NCBI GenBank assembly: GCA_963575745.1
Contig: CAUYUJ010019897.1
Span: 1 to 25,000, forward strand
Source of the DNA: Prorocentrum cordatum
Lineage: Eukaryota; Sar; Dinophyceae; Prorocentrales; Prorocentraceae
Direction: 5' to 3'
DNA length: 25,000 bases
The translations under genes and the position numbers were made by a program. Under the pieces are notes generated by a model. It had not been told where the DNA came from. It did no database searches and was given only the letters and a program-made list of their open reading frames with translations. This document shows positions 6,670 through 14,381 of the stretch, in pieces (position 1 is the first letter of the stretch; every line of letters begins with the position of its first letter).

Positions 6670-9600
6670 ATGGCGGCTTGGGCTGGCGCTGAACTTGGCG
6701 CTGAGCCCTGCGCTGGTGAGGGGGGCGACTCGGCGCCGCCTTCGCCGTCGCCTTTCCCGCCGCCGCTCGTGGTCGAGCGTGCGCGGGAAGTGCGGCCTGC
6801 CAATCGGGGAGCCGCTCGCCGGAGGGCCAGGCGTGAGCGCGCCGAGACGCTGGTGGCCGACGCCGTCGCCTCGCTCAACGCGCTCGCCGACTCGAGGGCG
6901 GGCCAGGGGGTGCGGATCGCATTGCCCCGCCGCGTTCCTGGGCATGAGCTGTCGGATTGCCAACGGCCCATGCTCGCCAACATTGCTGGGGTGGTCAAGC
7001 TCTTCGACCCGCCGATCCCGAACTCCTCCTTCGAGGGAGGCGCTTTGGCTGAGTTGGCGCGGTCTTCATCCATCTACGATGTGGAGGACACTTCGACCTC
7101 TGCGAGGTACGCCCCGAGCAAGCTCAAGGTTCTCGAAGGTCGCACGCGGCCCATCGACGCCAGGGAGCTCGTCGGTGACTACGCGCGGGAGTACCTCGGC
7201 AACCCGAACTCCAAGATCGTCCTCGACGCCGCCGCCAGAGCTGCGATCACCGAGCCGATCCAGCCACGCTGGGACCCCTCTCTTCGACAGCCAGGCCCAC
7301 GCCGGCGTGACCTCATTCGACGACTCGATGCCGTTGGGCTCATGGCCTACAGACGGCGTCGGCTCGGGCGCGTGGGCGTGTCCTTTGTCAAGAAGAAAGA
7401 TGAGGGCGCGATCCGCCTCGTGTTGGATGCCGGACCAGTTAACGAGCTCCACAAGAGGCCGCCGAAGTCCCGTCTGGCTACTCCTGGTGCTCTCAGCTGC
7501 CTTAACCTCAGTGACCGGTGGTTCGCAATATGCGCCGAGGACTCTTCCCAGCTTGGGCCCCCCCCCCGGCCAGGTGGCGCCCTCGGACAGGAGGGTGGCG
7601 AGGTCTGTATCTCGGGGGCCGGGGTCGACCTCAAGGGCGGGTTCTACCAGTTCGGGCTTCCCTCCGTGGCGTCGTGTCTCCGCCTGGGCGAGATCTACGC
7701 CGCGAGGGAGTTCGACGCCACGGCTGTGCACGGCGGGCTCGCCGCGGGCTGGTCGCGGGCGCTCTTCTTCTGCCGCAGCGCGCTGGAGGAGGCTGGGCGC
7801 CGAGCGATGTGCAGGGTCGGGGGCGGCGGCGAGCCACTGGCCGACTGGCGCCCCGGCCTTGGGTTTGCTGCGGTGGCGCCCTACGTCGACAACGGGGGCG
7901 TCATCGGGAGCTCGCTCGAGGCGACCGCCGCGCTCCACGAGGCGCTCTCGGAGGAGCTGCACGCCGTGGGCTTCGTCACTCACGAGAACGTCGACCCGAC
8001 CGCGGAGCTGGAGCTGGTGGGCAGGCGGATCGATGGAACGAGACGGTCACTCGCTCCCAGGTCGTCGCGCACGCGGCGGCTGTGGCACGCCCTCCGAGAG
8101 CTCGAGTTCACCAAGGGCTCCGCCCCGGGCATCGTCAGGCGGGTGGTTGGACACATCGTCGACCGCTTCTCGACCGGGCGGGAGCTGCTCTCGACTCTGC
8201 AGTACTTGTGCCCGTTCATCGGGGACGGCCGCGGAGAGTGGAGGGAGTTTGACGCCAACGAGCTCGCCGAGGTCAGGCTCATCAGGGGCTTCCTGCCTCT
8301 CGCCGTCTCGGACCTCGGCCGCCCCATCGCGGAGCGCGTCTACTGCAGCGACTCCAGCTCGCACGCGTGCGCTGCCCACATCACGAGGGCGACACCTCGG
8401 GAGGCATGGGCTGCGGCCATCTACCGCGAGCGCTGGAGGTTCAGGGAGCTGGAGAACGAGCACGAGGACGACTGCGGTGCCGGTGCCCTGCCCGACGGGA
8501 CCCGCGAGCTGGAGACGGGCGGGGAGACGTTCAGCGCCTGGGCCGCCCGCGAGGTGGATCAGGAGCTGGGTCGGCTGCGGGAGTCGCGTGTCGCCGTCAT
8601 CCCGAGTGAGTCGCAGCTGGGCGATGTCGTGGAGGTTGTTGGCCTGGCGCCTGCTCTCGGCCACGAGTGGGACCCCCCCGGGCGCTGGAGATGCGTCCGG
8701 GCTGGGAGCCGGAAGCGCCCTGATAAGATCCACAACCTGGAGGCCCGCGCTGCGCTCATGGGCCTCGCCGACCACTGCAGCGACAGTGCCAGCCACAACA
8801 CCGTGCTGCTCTCCTTCGGGGGCAACATGTCTGAGATCCTCGCCTGCGATCGCGGGCGAGCTCGAGCCTGGGAGCTGCTGGCGCTGCTCCGACGGGGGGC
8901 CGCATGGCAGATCGCTGCCAACGCGCGGTGGGCGCGGAGGCACATCCGCACCGACCGCAACCCCTCGGACTTCGCCTCCAGGTTGCGGTGGCGCGGGGCA
9001 GGTCAGAGCGTGCAGGGCCGGGCTGCCGAACTTCGAGACGCTGGCCGCCTGGGCCGCCCGCTCGCCCGCGCCGAGGAGCCCCCGACGGCCGCCGAGCCGC
9101 TCTCAGCCGCCGCCCGCCGATGGCGGCTCGCCGAGGGGCTCTGCGAGGGCCACGGTGGCGAGATGGCCTCGTGTCGAGTGGTGCGGGCCTGCCTGGGCGC
9201 TGGCGCTCAGTTCGTCATCGAGAACCCTCGGTCGAGCCATCTCTGGAGCTGGCCACTGCTGGGGCGCCTGCTTAGGCGTGCTGCTGCCGTTCGCGTGGAG
9301 CTGGACATGTGCGCTTTCGGCGCAGCATGGGGGAAGCCGGCCTTGCTCGTGGGCAACCTGCAGGGCCTTGAGCGCATGGAGGCCAGGTGCCCCCGGCATG
9401 CGCGACATGTCGTGCTGCAAGGGTCGGTTCACCTCCCAGCCGCGGCGACGGCGCCGGCTCGCTGGCGGTGGAGGACGTCTTTCGCCTCGGCTTACCCTCC
9501 TCAGTTTTGCCGCCGCCTGGCGGGAGTGCTGTGGGATGCCGCTCCGCCAGCCGCTTGGAGGAAGGAGGGCGAGTCACGCGTCGACCAGCGGTGGGAGGAG

Positions 9601-10797
9601 CACTTGGCAGCCTGCCTCGGCCAGAAGGTCAGTCACTTCGTCCAGGTGGAACCCCCCCGACTAAGGCCACGCTCGGGTGGGGGTCGGCAGACGGGCACTG
9701 GGGCGGGCAGCCGCTCAAGTGGGGGCTGGGCGCCCTCGCTGACCGCCAGGGGCCTGGCCGCCGCCGATCGCCGCGCTGCAGGACAGCGACGCCGACACCA
9801 CGCTGAAGAGGGACCTGGGTTTCTACGTCGCCTGGCGGTGGGCCCTACGACGCAGCAGCGCTATCGTGACTGCTACGCTGCCGTGGTCCGCTTCGCCCGT
9901 GCTGTTCCAGCCGTCACCGACGTGGGGCAGTGGGACAAGCTCCTCGTCGAGTGCATGGAGTTCCTCTTCCTGGGCGGCGCTGCAGTGAGCGCTACCCGCT
10001 ATGCCCTCTTCGGCGTGGCCTGGACATTGGACTTTCCGATCAAGTCCCCCAGCTGCTGTGCTCTTGCCAAGGCCACGCTGCGCGCTCTCTCTCGAAGAGC
10101 GCCAGAGAAGTCACGGGACCCACCGTGCGAGGAGATGCTCTGGCTGTTCGTCGACTTCTTCACCCAGCACGAGCTGCACCTCTTCGGGTTCTTCGCCGTG
10201 CTGGCCTGGGGCTGCTACCTCAGGCCGTCCGAGGCGATCGAGCTCCGCAAGGAGGACCTATGCCCGCCCGTGACGGGCGCCTCGATCCAGAAGTGGAGCA
10301 TCACGGTGGCCCCCTCGACCAGAGACAGGCCCGCCAAGAACCGGCAGTTCGACGCGGGGATGGTGGTTGCCTGGCAAGATCGTCGCTGGATGGAGTCCCT
10401 GCTCAAGAGTGTCTTCGAGCGGGCGAAGCCAGGCGAGCTGCTGTTCAGAGGGCTCACGCTGGCTGCTGTCGAGAAGGCCTTCAACCAAGCCTCCGACCAC
10501 CTGAGCTACAAGGTGGTGCCGCACGGGATGAGACACGGAGGCCCGTCGCATGATGCGTTCAAGAACGGTGTTGGCCTGCCTGACATTCAGAGCCGGGGCC
10601 GCTGGATGTGTGCAGAAAGTTGTCGGATCTATATGAAGCCTGCGGCGCTGCCCCGAAGCATCCAGAAGGTCTCCCTTAGTCATGTGGCCCAAGCACAGAA
10701 GCTCCGAAAAGATCTGCCTGGACGACCGCTGGCCTCACTCAACAAGGTCCTTCGCAATGAAATGCTGGCAAGTCGTGGCAAGCGAAAACGAGGATGA
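6670..10797 (+). CDS. ORF3: Pol (RT, RNase H, MT-like, tyrosine recombinase)
   Basis: ATG at 6670 (GCGCCATGG) is chosen because it follows the Gag-like stop by 13 bases; upstream in-frame sequence overlaps that ORF. Length is 1375 residues. RT spans about 200-520: SFVKKKDEGAIRLVLDA (238-254), catalytic D320 in VDLKGGFYQF, YVDN (405-408) with D407. RNase H spans about 555-775: D561, E691, NPSD with D767, but GN at 718-719 where DN is expected. A methyltransferase-like half-domain spans about 820-990: ENP (851-853), DMCAFG (879-884). Tyrosine recombinase spans about 1055-1360: R1185, H1285-x-x-R1288, W1312, nucleophile Y1321; the R-to-W and W-to-Y spacings (24 and 9) match the family. It would copy element RNA and integrate the product by strand exchange. 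No protease domain is visible. The frame is uninterrupted. Confidence 0.85.
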   Translation: MAAWAGAELGAEPCAGEGGDSAPPSPSPFPPPLVVERAREVRPANRGAARRRARRERAETLVADAVASLNALADSRAGQGVRIALPRRVPGHELSDCQRPMLANIAGVVKLFDPPIPNSSFEGGALAELARSSSIYDVEDTSTSARYAPSKLKVLEGRTRPIDARELVGDYAREYLGNPNSKIVLDAAARAAITEPIQPRWDPSLRQPGPRRRDLIRRLDAVGLMAYRRRRLGRVGVSFVKKKDEGAIRLVLDAGPVNELHKRPPKSRLATPGALSCLNLSDRWFAICAEDSSQLGPPPRPGGALGQEGGEVCISGAGVDLKGGFYQFGLPSVASCLRLGEIYAAREFDATAVHGGLAAGWSRALFFCRSALEEAGRRAMCRVGGGGEPLADWRPGLGFAAVAPYVDNGGVIGSSLEATAALHEALSEELHAVGFVTHENVDPTAELELVGRRIDGTRRSLAPRSSRTRRLWHALRELEFTKGSAPGIVRRVVGHIVDRFSTGRELLSTLQYLCPFIGDGRGEWREFDANELAEVRLIRGFLPLAVSDLGRPIAERVYCSDSSSHACAAHITRATPREAWAAAIYRERWRFRELENEHEDDCGAGALPDGTRELETGGETFSAWAAREVDQELGRLRESRVAVIPSESQLGDVVEVVGLAPALGHEWDPPGRWRCVRAGSRKRPDKIHNLEARAALMGLADHCSDSASHNTVLLSFGGNMSEILACDRGRARAWELLALLRRGAAWQIAANARWARRHIRTDRNPSDFASRLRWRGAGQSVQGRAAELRDAGRLGRPLARAEEPPTAAEPLSAAARRWRLAEGLCEGHGGEMASCRVVRACLGAGAQFVIENPRSSHLWSWPLLGRLLRRAAAVRVELDMCAFGAAWGKPALLVGNLQGLERMEARCPRHARHVVLQGSVHLPAAATAPARWRWRTSFASAYPPQFCRRLAGVLWDAAPPAAWRKEGESRVDQRWEEHLAACLGQKVSHFVQVEPPRLRPRSGGGRQTGTGAGSRSSGGWAPSLTARGLAAADRRAAGQRRRHHAEEGPGFLRRLAVGPTTQQRYRDCYAAVVRFARAVPAVTDVGQWDKLLVECMEFLFLGGAAVSATRYALFGVAWTLDFPIKSPSCCALAKATLRALSRRAPEKSRDPPCEEMLWLFVDFFTQHELHLFGFFAVLAWGCYLRPSEAIELRKEDLCPPVTGASIQKWSITVAPSTRDRPAKNRQFDAGMVVAWQDRRWMESLLKSVFERAKPGELLFRGLTLAAVEKAFNQASDHLSYKVVPHGMRHGGPSHDAFKNGVGLPDIQSRGRWMCAESCRIYMKPAALPRSIQKVSLSHVAQAQKLRKDLPGRPLASLNKVLRNEMLASRGKRKRG

Positions 10798-10930
10798 GTT
10801 TTCGGAGTCTTCCTGGTGAGCAGCCTAGCGTCTTCTCGCCCCCTCCAGCACTTGACGCGTGCCATCGCGTCCGCGGCAGTCGGCTGTTCAAAACAGTGCC
10901 GGCTGGGGGGGACACTTCTTCCCAGCGGGG
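10798..10930 (+). other. 3' untranslated part of the retroelement
   Basis: Between the Pol stop and the right terminal repeat. A dyad at 10881-10901 (CGGC TGTT, loop CAA, AACA GT GCCG) could fold as a bulged hairpin. No internal complementary region matching the element ends was seen here. Confidence 0.45.
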
Positions 10931-11035
10931 ATGCATAGTTTGTCGCCTCCGGCGCCGGGAGGCGCCGGGAAAATCAGCTGCGCGAGCTGATTCTCAACCC
11001 CCCCTTTGCTATCCCCCCCTTTTCGCCCGACCCGA
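10931..11035 (-). repeat. Right inverted terminal repeat
   Basis: Inverted partner of 4783-4886, ending in CGCCCGACCCGA. It contains a perfect dyad, AATCAGCT-GCGCG-AGCTGATT (10972-10992), and a tandem GGCGCCGGGA doublet at about 10951-10970. C-runs at 10998-11004 and 11013-11019 mirror the G-runs of the left repeat. Confidence 0.8.
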
Positions 11036-11159
11036 CTTCCACTCGCCGCCACGGCCTGGGATCCGCCCCCATGTTGTCGTGGAGGGGTCCACAGGGAGAG
11101 GCGCGGCAGTTGTCGGAGGCTCTTTGTTTCTCTCCGCTCCCCGCGTGCGCGCACGCGCT

Positions 11160-11258
11160 CGAGGAGGAAGGAGGAAGAGGAGGAGGAGGCGGAGGAGGAG
11201 GAGGAGCAAGAGCAGGAGCAGGAGGAGGAGGAGGAGGAGGAGGAGGGGGAAGGAGTAA
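11160..11258. repeat. (GGA)n microsatellite
   Basis: A purine tract of GGA, GCA and GAA triplets upstream of the possible first exon of the RRM gene. Predicted Glu- and Gly-rich frames are artefacts. Confidence 0.85.
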
Positions 11259-11278
11259 AGTAGCGGAGGTTCAGGGCG

Positions 11279-11335
11279 ATGATGCTGTGCAAAGGCGAAA
11301 CGGTGACGGGTGTGCCGCTCGTGCTTGAACGAGGT
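11279..11335 (+). CDS. Possible upstream exon of the RRM gene
   Basis: The frame from the ATG pair at 11279 reads 19 codons, MMLCKGETVTGVPLVLERG, and ends at GGT|GTATGT, a textbook splice donor. The phase (0) matches the RRM exon at 11960, whose acceptor is CCGCCCGCAG. This would give a 624-base intron starting in the (GT)n run. It may be the first exon, or an internal one entered at the AG at about 11273. The peptide itself matches nothing I know, so the link rests on splice signals and phase only. Confidence 0.3.
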
Positions 11336-11452
11336 GTATGTGTGTGTGTGTCTCTGTCTGTGTCTGTGTAAGAGAGTGTGAGAGAGTGAGAGTTTGTGTG
11401 TGTGCGTATGCGTGCGTGTGTGTGTGTGTGAGTGTGCGTGTTTGTGTGTACG
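11334..11452. repeat. (GT)n microsatellite
   Basis: TG dinucleotide runs with TCTG, GAGA and GCGT interruptions over ~120 bases. It starts exactly at the predicted GTATGT donor, so it would be the 5' end of an intron. Confidence 0.85.
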
Positions 11453-11959
11453 TCATTGGTTCTGGGAGAAGATAAGGTTGGGATTGGACTTTCTCATTTT
11501 GGCCGTTTTGCCTCGTTGTCGTGCGTTTCTTCGGCCGGCCCTGGATATCTGGTCTCGCTGCGGTCCAGAACGAGACCTTAGGCTTTCAATCTTACGCCAT
11601 AATACAACTGGCGTTCGTATAGATGCTGTGGGCGTCACCTTGGTCTCGCACGCCTTCTCTTTCGCCTTCTGCACTCCAGTCCCCGCCGCCCGGCTTACTA
11701 TTTGTTTGGCGGCGTGCGCAGGGCCTCTACGAAAGCGGGGGACCATCTAAGAAGGCAGGGCGCCTCTTCGATCTCGGATGCCCTCCCTTCTTCCAGGAAG
11801 CCTTCGCAGAAGCCTCCCGGCCCTTCTCGAAAACCCCCCCCCCCTCCCCGCCTTCCCAGGCAGCCGCCCTCCTCGTGGCACCCCCCTCGTGCCCCGCCGC
11901 CTCTCTTCGTGCCCTCCTGCGTGCCGTGCCCCCCGCCCGCGCTGCGCCTCCGCCCGCAG
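11453..11959 (+). other. Likely intron before the RRM exon
   Basis: No protein motif is found in any frame. The last ~150 bases are strongly C/T-rich and end CGCCTCCGCCCGCAG at 11959, a good acceptor. One frame at 11394-11750 is open but unrecognised. Confidence 0.4.
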
Positions 11960-12052
11960 CTCTACGTCAAGAACCTGCCTCCCGACACGACCGACCTGGA
12001 CCTGTTCAAGCTCTTCTCGCCCTTCGGTGCCATGGCTCCCAGCGGCGTGAAG
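11960..12052 (+). CDS. RRM exon A, carrying RNP2
   Basis: The 31 codons read LYVKNLPPDTTDLDLFKL, then FSPFGAMAPSGVK. LYVKNL is a perfect RNP2 (beta-1) of the RNA recognition motif, followed by helix 1 and the F-x-x-F-G turn into beta-2. The acceptor is CCGCCCGCAG|CTC. The exon must end near 12052 because the frame then turns into Pro/Arg-rich nonsense and the rest of the domain is found at 14313. The donor would be AAG|GACCGC, a GA donor; GT two codons earlier (GGC|GTGAAG) is the alternative. Product: a single-strand RNA-binding protein, probably of splicing, translation or mRNA handling. Confidence 0.75.
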
Positions 12053-12221
12053 GACCGCGGGATGCCGTGGCCGTGCCGCCGCCCTGGCGCCGCGCCGCCG
12101 CCCGGATGCCCTCCTCCACACCGCCCCTGTCGCCCCCCCCCCCCCCCCCCTCTACCAACCATCCCCCTCCTTCTCGTGGAGGGGGTGGAGCTGGTGGAGG
12201 AGGAGGAGGATGAGGAGCATG

Positions 12222-12227
12222 AGGAGC

Positions 12228-12292
<65 letters not shown>

Positions 12293-12293
12293 C

Positions 12294-12331
<38 letters not shown>

Positions 12332-12344
12332 TGATGATGATGAC

Positions 12345-12442
<98 letters not shown>

Positions 12443-12452
12443 TGATGTGATG

Positions 12453-12504
<52 letters not shown>

Positions 12505-12505
12505 G

Positions 12506-12543
<38 letters not shown>

Positions 12544-12562
12544 CTGATGCTGATGCTGATGC

Positions 12563-12633
<71 letters not shown>

Positions 12634-12690
12634 CTGATCATGATCCTGATCATGATGATGATCATGATGATGATCATGATGCTTTTGATG
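12222..12690. repeat. (ATG/GAT)n microsatellite
   Basis: About 470 bases of GAT triplets with interruptions CTG, GTG, a GGT block at about 12489-12507, and GATCAT palindromic variants near 12634-12680. All poly-Met, poly-Asp and poly-His frames are artefacts. Confidence 0.95.
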
Positions 12691-12695
12691 ATTAT

Positions 12696-12835
12696 GATGA
12701 TGAGGAGGAGGAGGACGAGAAGGAGGAGGACGAGGAGGAGTAGGAGGAAGAGGAGGAGGAGCAGGAGGAGGAAGAAGATGGTGGTGGTGGTGGTGAGGAG
12801 GAGGAGGAGCAGAATGGCAGGTGCAGGAGGAGGTA
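12696..12835. repeat. (GGA)n tract
   Basis: GGA, GAA and GCA triplets with a GGT run at 12780-12795, continuous with the GAT tract before it. Confidence 0.85.
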
Positions 12836-12983
12836 TCCGAGAGGGCTTTTCTTGATAACCACGCACTTTGATCTAAGGCCTTGCGTCCCATTCGACGTCT
12901 TTCCCTGATAGCGTTTCGCTGTAGGGTTCTAGTAGTGGCAAAGGCGGGTGTTGGAAGAGTCCCACAGGGGGGACGGGAAGCCC

Positions 12984-13165
12984 TACAGTCGGGGCGCTAA
13001 ACAAGGAACTCTTTTCGTTGGGGAGGGGCTCCGTGTTCCTTAATTGTTTCGCAGCTTGCCTTAGGTTGTCTTTAGGTTTTCGATGGGGAATCGAAGTTTA
13101 ACTTATTGAAAAAAAAGGGCCTCGTTCCTTATTTAGGGTTCCTTAGGTCAACGCCCCGACTGTAG
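12984..13165. mobile_element. MITE with TA target site (Tc1/mariner-like)
   Basis: The left end TA|CAGTCGGGGCG and the right end CGCCCCGACTG|TA are perfect inverted repeats. Similarity continues inward to AAGGAAC (13003-13009) and GTTCCTT (13139-13145). The TA dinucleotides just outside are the target duplication typical of Tc1/mariner or pogo transposases. The interior is 178 bases, AT-richer than its surroundings, without coding capacity. It therefore looks like a non-autonomous miniature element inserted in the RRM intron. Confidence 0.75.
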
Positions 13166-14007
13166 ACCGCCCGGTCTGGCGGCTGTTTCGCCTGAGGCTT
13201 CCTCACAAATGATCCAGGGATCGTGCTCTCGCTTCACTGACGCCGACACTTTGGGCCGGACGGCCACGAGTCCCTACAGGAGCACGCTGAGGTGCACCTG
13301 GCCGTGCCGGCCGTGCTCTCACCCCCTTGTCCCGATTGCATCTTTCCTGGGACTGCGAGTGCATGTTTCCACCAGCCGACCTCCTGCTCCTCGACCCGCC
13401 TCTTCACCTTCGCTGCTTTGAGGAGTGTTCTGCCGGGGTACTTTGTTTCACGCCGGCTTCCTGACGAACAGCTCTCCAGCCATTGCTGTTCTAACGTGCA
13501 GGGCGGCGGAGGAGGAGGTGCAGCGGCAGGGGCAGGCGGAGCAGACGGAGGGGCAGGAGGAGGCCCAAGAGGATCGTGGGAGCGAGCGGCCACAGGAACA
13601 CCTTGTCAGCAGCCCTCCAGCGTGCACTCCGCGCCGGCGGCGTGCTGTCGGAGGTACGCTGCCGGCAGTAGAGCCCGAGACCTGTGGGCCTGCACTCCCG
13701 TCGCGCCGGGCTCTGCGCCCCGGCCTCGGGCCCCAGGGCCGTCGCAGCTCGGTCACGGCGTCGGAGCACGCAGCGGACCGAGCGGGGTCCAGGGAGCTCT
13801 TGCCGCGATGCTGCACCGTTGGCCTCGTCGGACCCCAGGGGGCCCAGGGCCGGTGCACAGAGCCCCCCCCCGAGGCCCCGCGGGGCCCTCCGAGGCCCTC
13901 TGCGGCCCCACGGGAGAGGCCGGACGTCGGCCCTCCTCGGCTCCGCCGTTGCGCCTTGTGAGACCTGTGCGGGCACGGCGTCTCGTGGGCTCGCAGGGAA
14001 CTCCGGG
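13166..14007. other. Intronic stretch, no confident gene
   Basis: Mixed GC-rich sequence. Both strands have long open frames without motifs. An acceptor-like GTGCAG|GGC at about 13500 starts a Glu/Gln-rich frame that I reject as an exon of the RRM gene. Confidence 0.35.
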
Positions 14008-14104
14008 GGAGGGAGAGAAGGAGGAGGAGGAGGAGGAGGAGGAGGAGAAGGACGAGGAGGAGGAGGAGGAGGAGGAGGAGGAGGAGGAGGAGGAGGAGGA
14101 GAGG

Positions 14105-14137
<33 letters not shown>

Positions 14138-14272
14138 CAGGAGCAGGAGCAGGAGCAGGAGGGAGAAACGAGTAGGAGGAGGAGGAGGAGGGAAGAGGAG
14201 GAGGGGGGGGAGGAGGGGGAGGAGGAGGAGGAGGAGGAGGAGGAGGAGGAGGAGGAGGAGGAGGAGGAAGAT
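14008..14272. repeat. (GGA)n with (GGAGCA)n core
   Basis: An almost pure purine tract of 265 bases with a hexamer GGAGCA block at about 14105-14160 and a G-run at about 14202-14220. It ends in C-runs before the RNP1 exon. Confidence 0.9.
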
Positions 14273-14312
14273 CCCCCCCCTGCGTCCCCCCTGGGGAGAA
14301 CGGCCGCGGCAG

Positions 14313-14381
14313 GCGATGCTGAACGACGATGGGAGTTGCAAAGGCTTTGGCTTCGTTGACTACGTGGACCCCGAGTGCGCT
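14313..14381 (+). CDS. RRM exon B, carrying RNP1
   Basis: After the acceptor GGCAG the frame reads AMLNDDGSCKGFGFVDYVDP, then ECA. KGFGFVDY is a perfect RNP1 octamer (beta-3). Joined to exon A in phase 0 it gives normal RRM spacing (NL of RNP2 to RNP1 about 34 residues). The 3' end is approximate: frame quality is lost after ECA, and donors GA|GTGCGC, GAGT|GCGCTG or GG|GCCAG are all possible. The rest of the domain (helix 2, beta-4) must lie downstream. A segment at 14502-14528 reading SQAAVERLQ before a GC donor looks like helix 2, but its phase does not fit any visible donor, so it is not claimed. Confidence 0.75.

Larger units (their letters stand above)
4783..11035 (+). mobile_element. 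DIRS-like tyrosine-recombinase retrotransposon
   Basis: This unit of about 6.25 kb is bounded by imperfect inverted terminal repeats (4783-4886 and 10931-11035). It encodes three plus-strand ORFs: a Cys-rich membrane protein (4980-5522), a Gag-like protein (5529-6656, broken by TGA) and Pol (6670-10797). Pol order is RT, RNase H, methyltransferase-like segment, tyrosine recombinase. A tyrosine recombinase in place of a DDE integrase, the lack of a recognisable aspartic protease and the inverted termini all match the DIRS order of retrotransposons. The protein signatures match what I recall as an abundant dinoflagellate family. CTTCC lies directly outside both ends (4778-4782 and 11036-11040). 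I did not find the internal complementary region that canonical DIRS elements use for circularisation. The copy carries at least one nonsense mutation. Confidence 0.85.
12053..14312 (+). other. 2.26-kb intron inside the RRM domain
   Basis: This interval separates RNP2 from RNP1 and must be removed to give a normal RRM. It holds C-runs, an ATG/GAT microsatellite, GGA tracts and a TA-flanked MITE. It ends GCCGCGGCAG|GCG, matching the AG|G acceptor pattern seen in dinoflagellates. Open frames inside it, including an E/Q-rich one at 13500-13620, are not consistent with an extra exon, since that would break the RRM. Confidence 0.6.

Noticed and set aside
7066-7983. Minus-strand frame opposite the RT
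   Set aside because: Antisense shadow of GC-rich coding sequence; no family motif.
6695-9664. 989-codon frame parallel to Pol
   Set aside because: Ser/Arg/Thr-rich shadow without motifs. The Pol frame has catalytic residues throughout.
4783-11035. LTR retrotransposon interpretation
   Set aside because: Terminal repeats are inverted, not direct, and the integrase is a tyrosine recombinase; no protease or DDE integrase motif is seen.
11962-12891. Minus-strand 309-codon frame rich in His, Ile and Ser
   Set aside because: Direct translation of the ATG/GAT microsatellite and antisense of the RRM exon.
13500-13625. Glu/Gln-rich exon after GTGCAG
   Set aside because: It lies between the two halves of one RRM, would disrupt the domain, and is a purine-repeat-like sequence.
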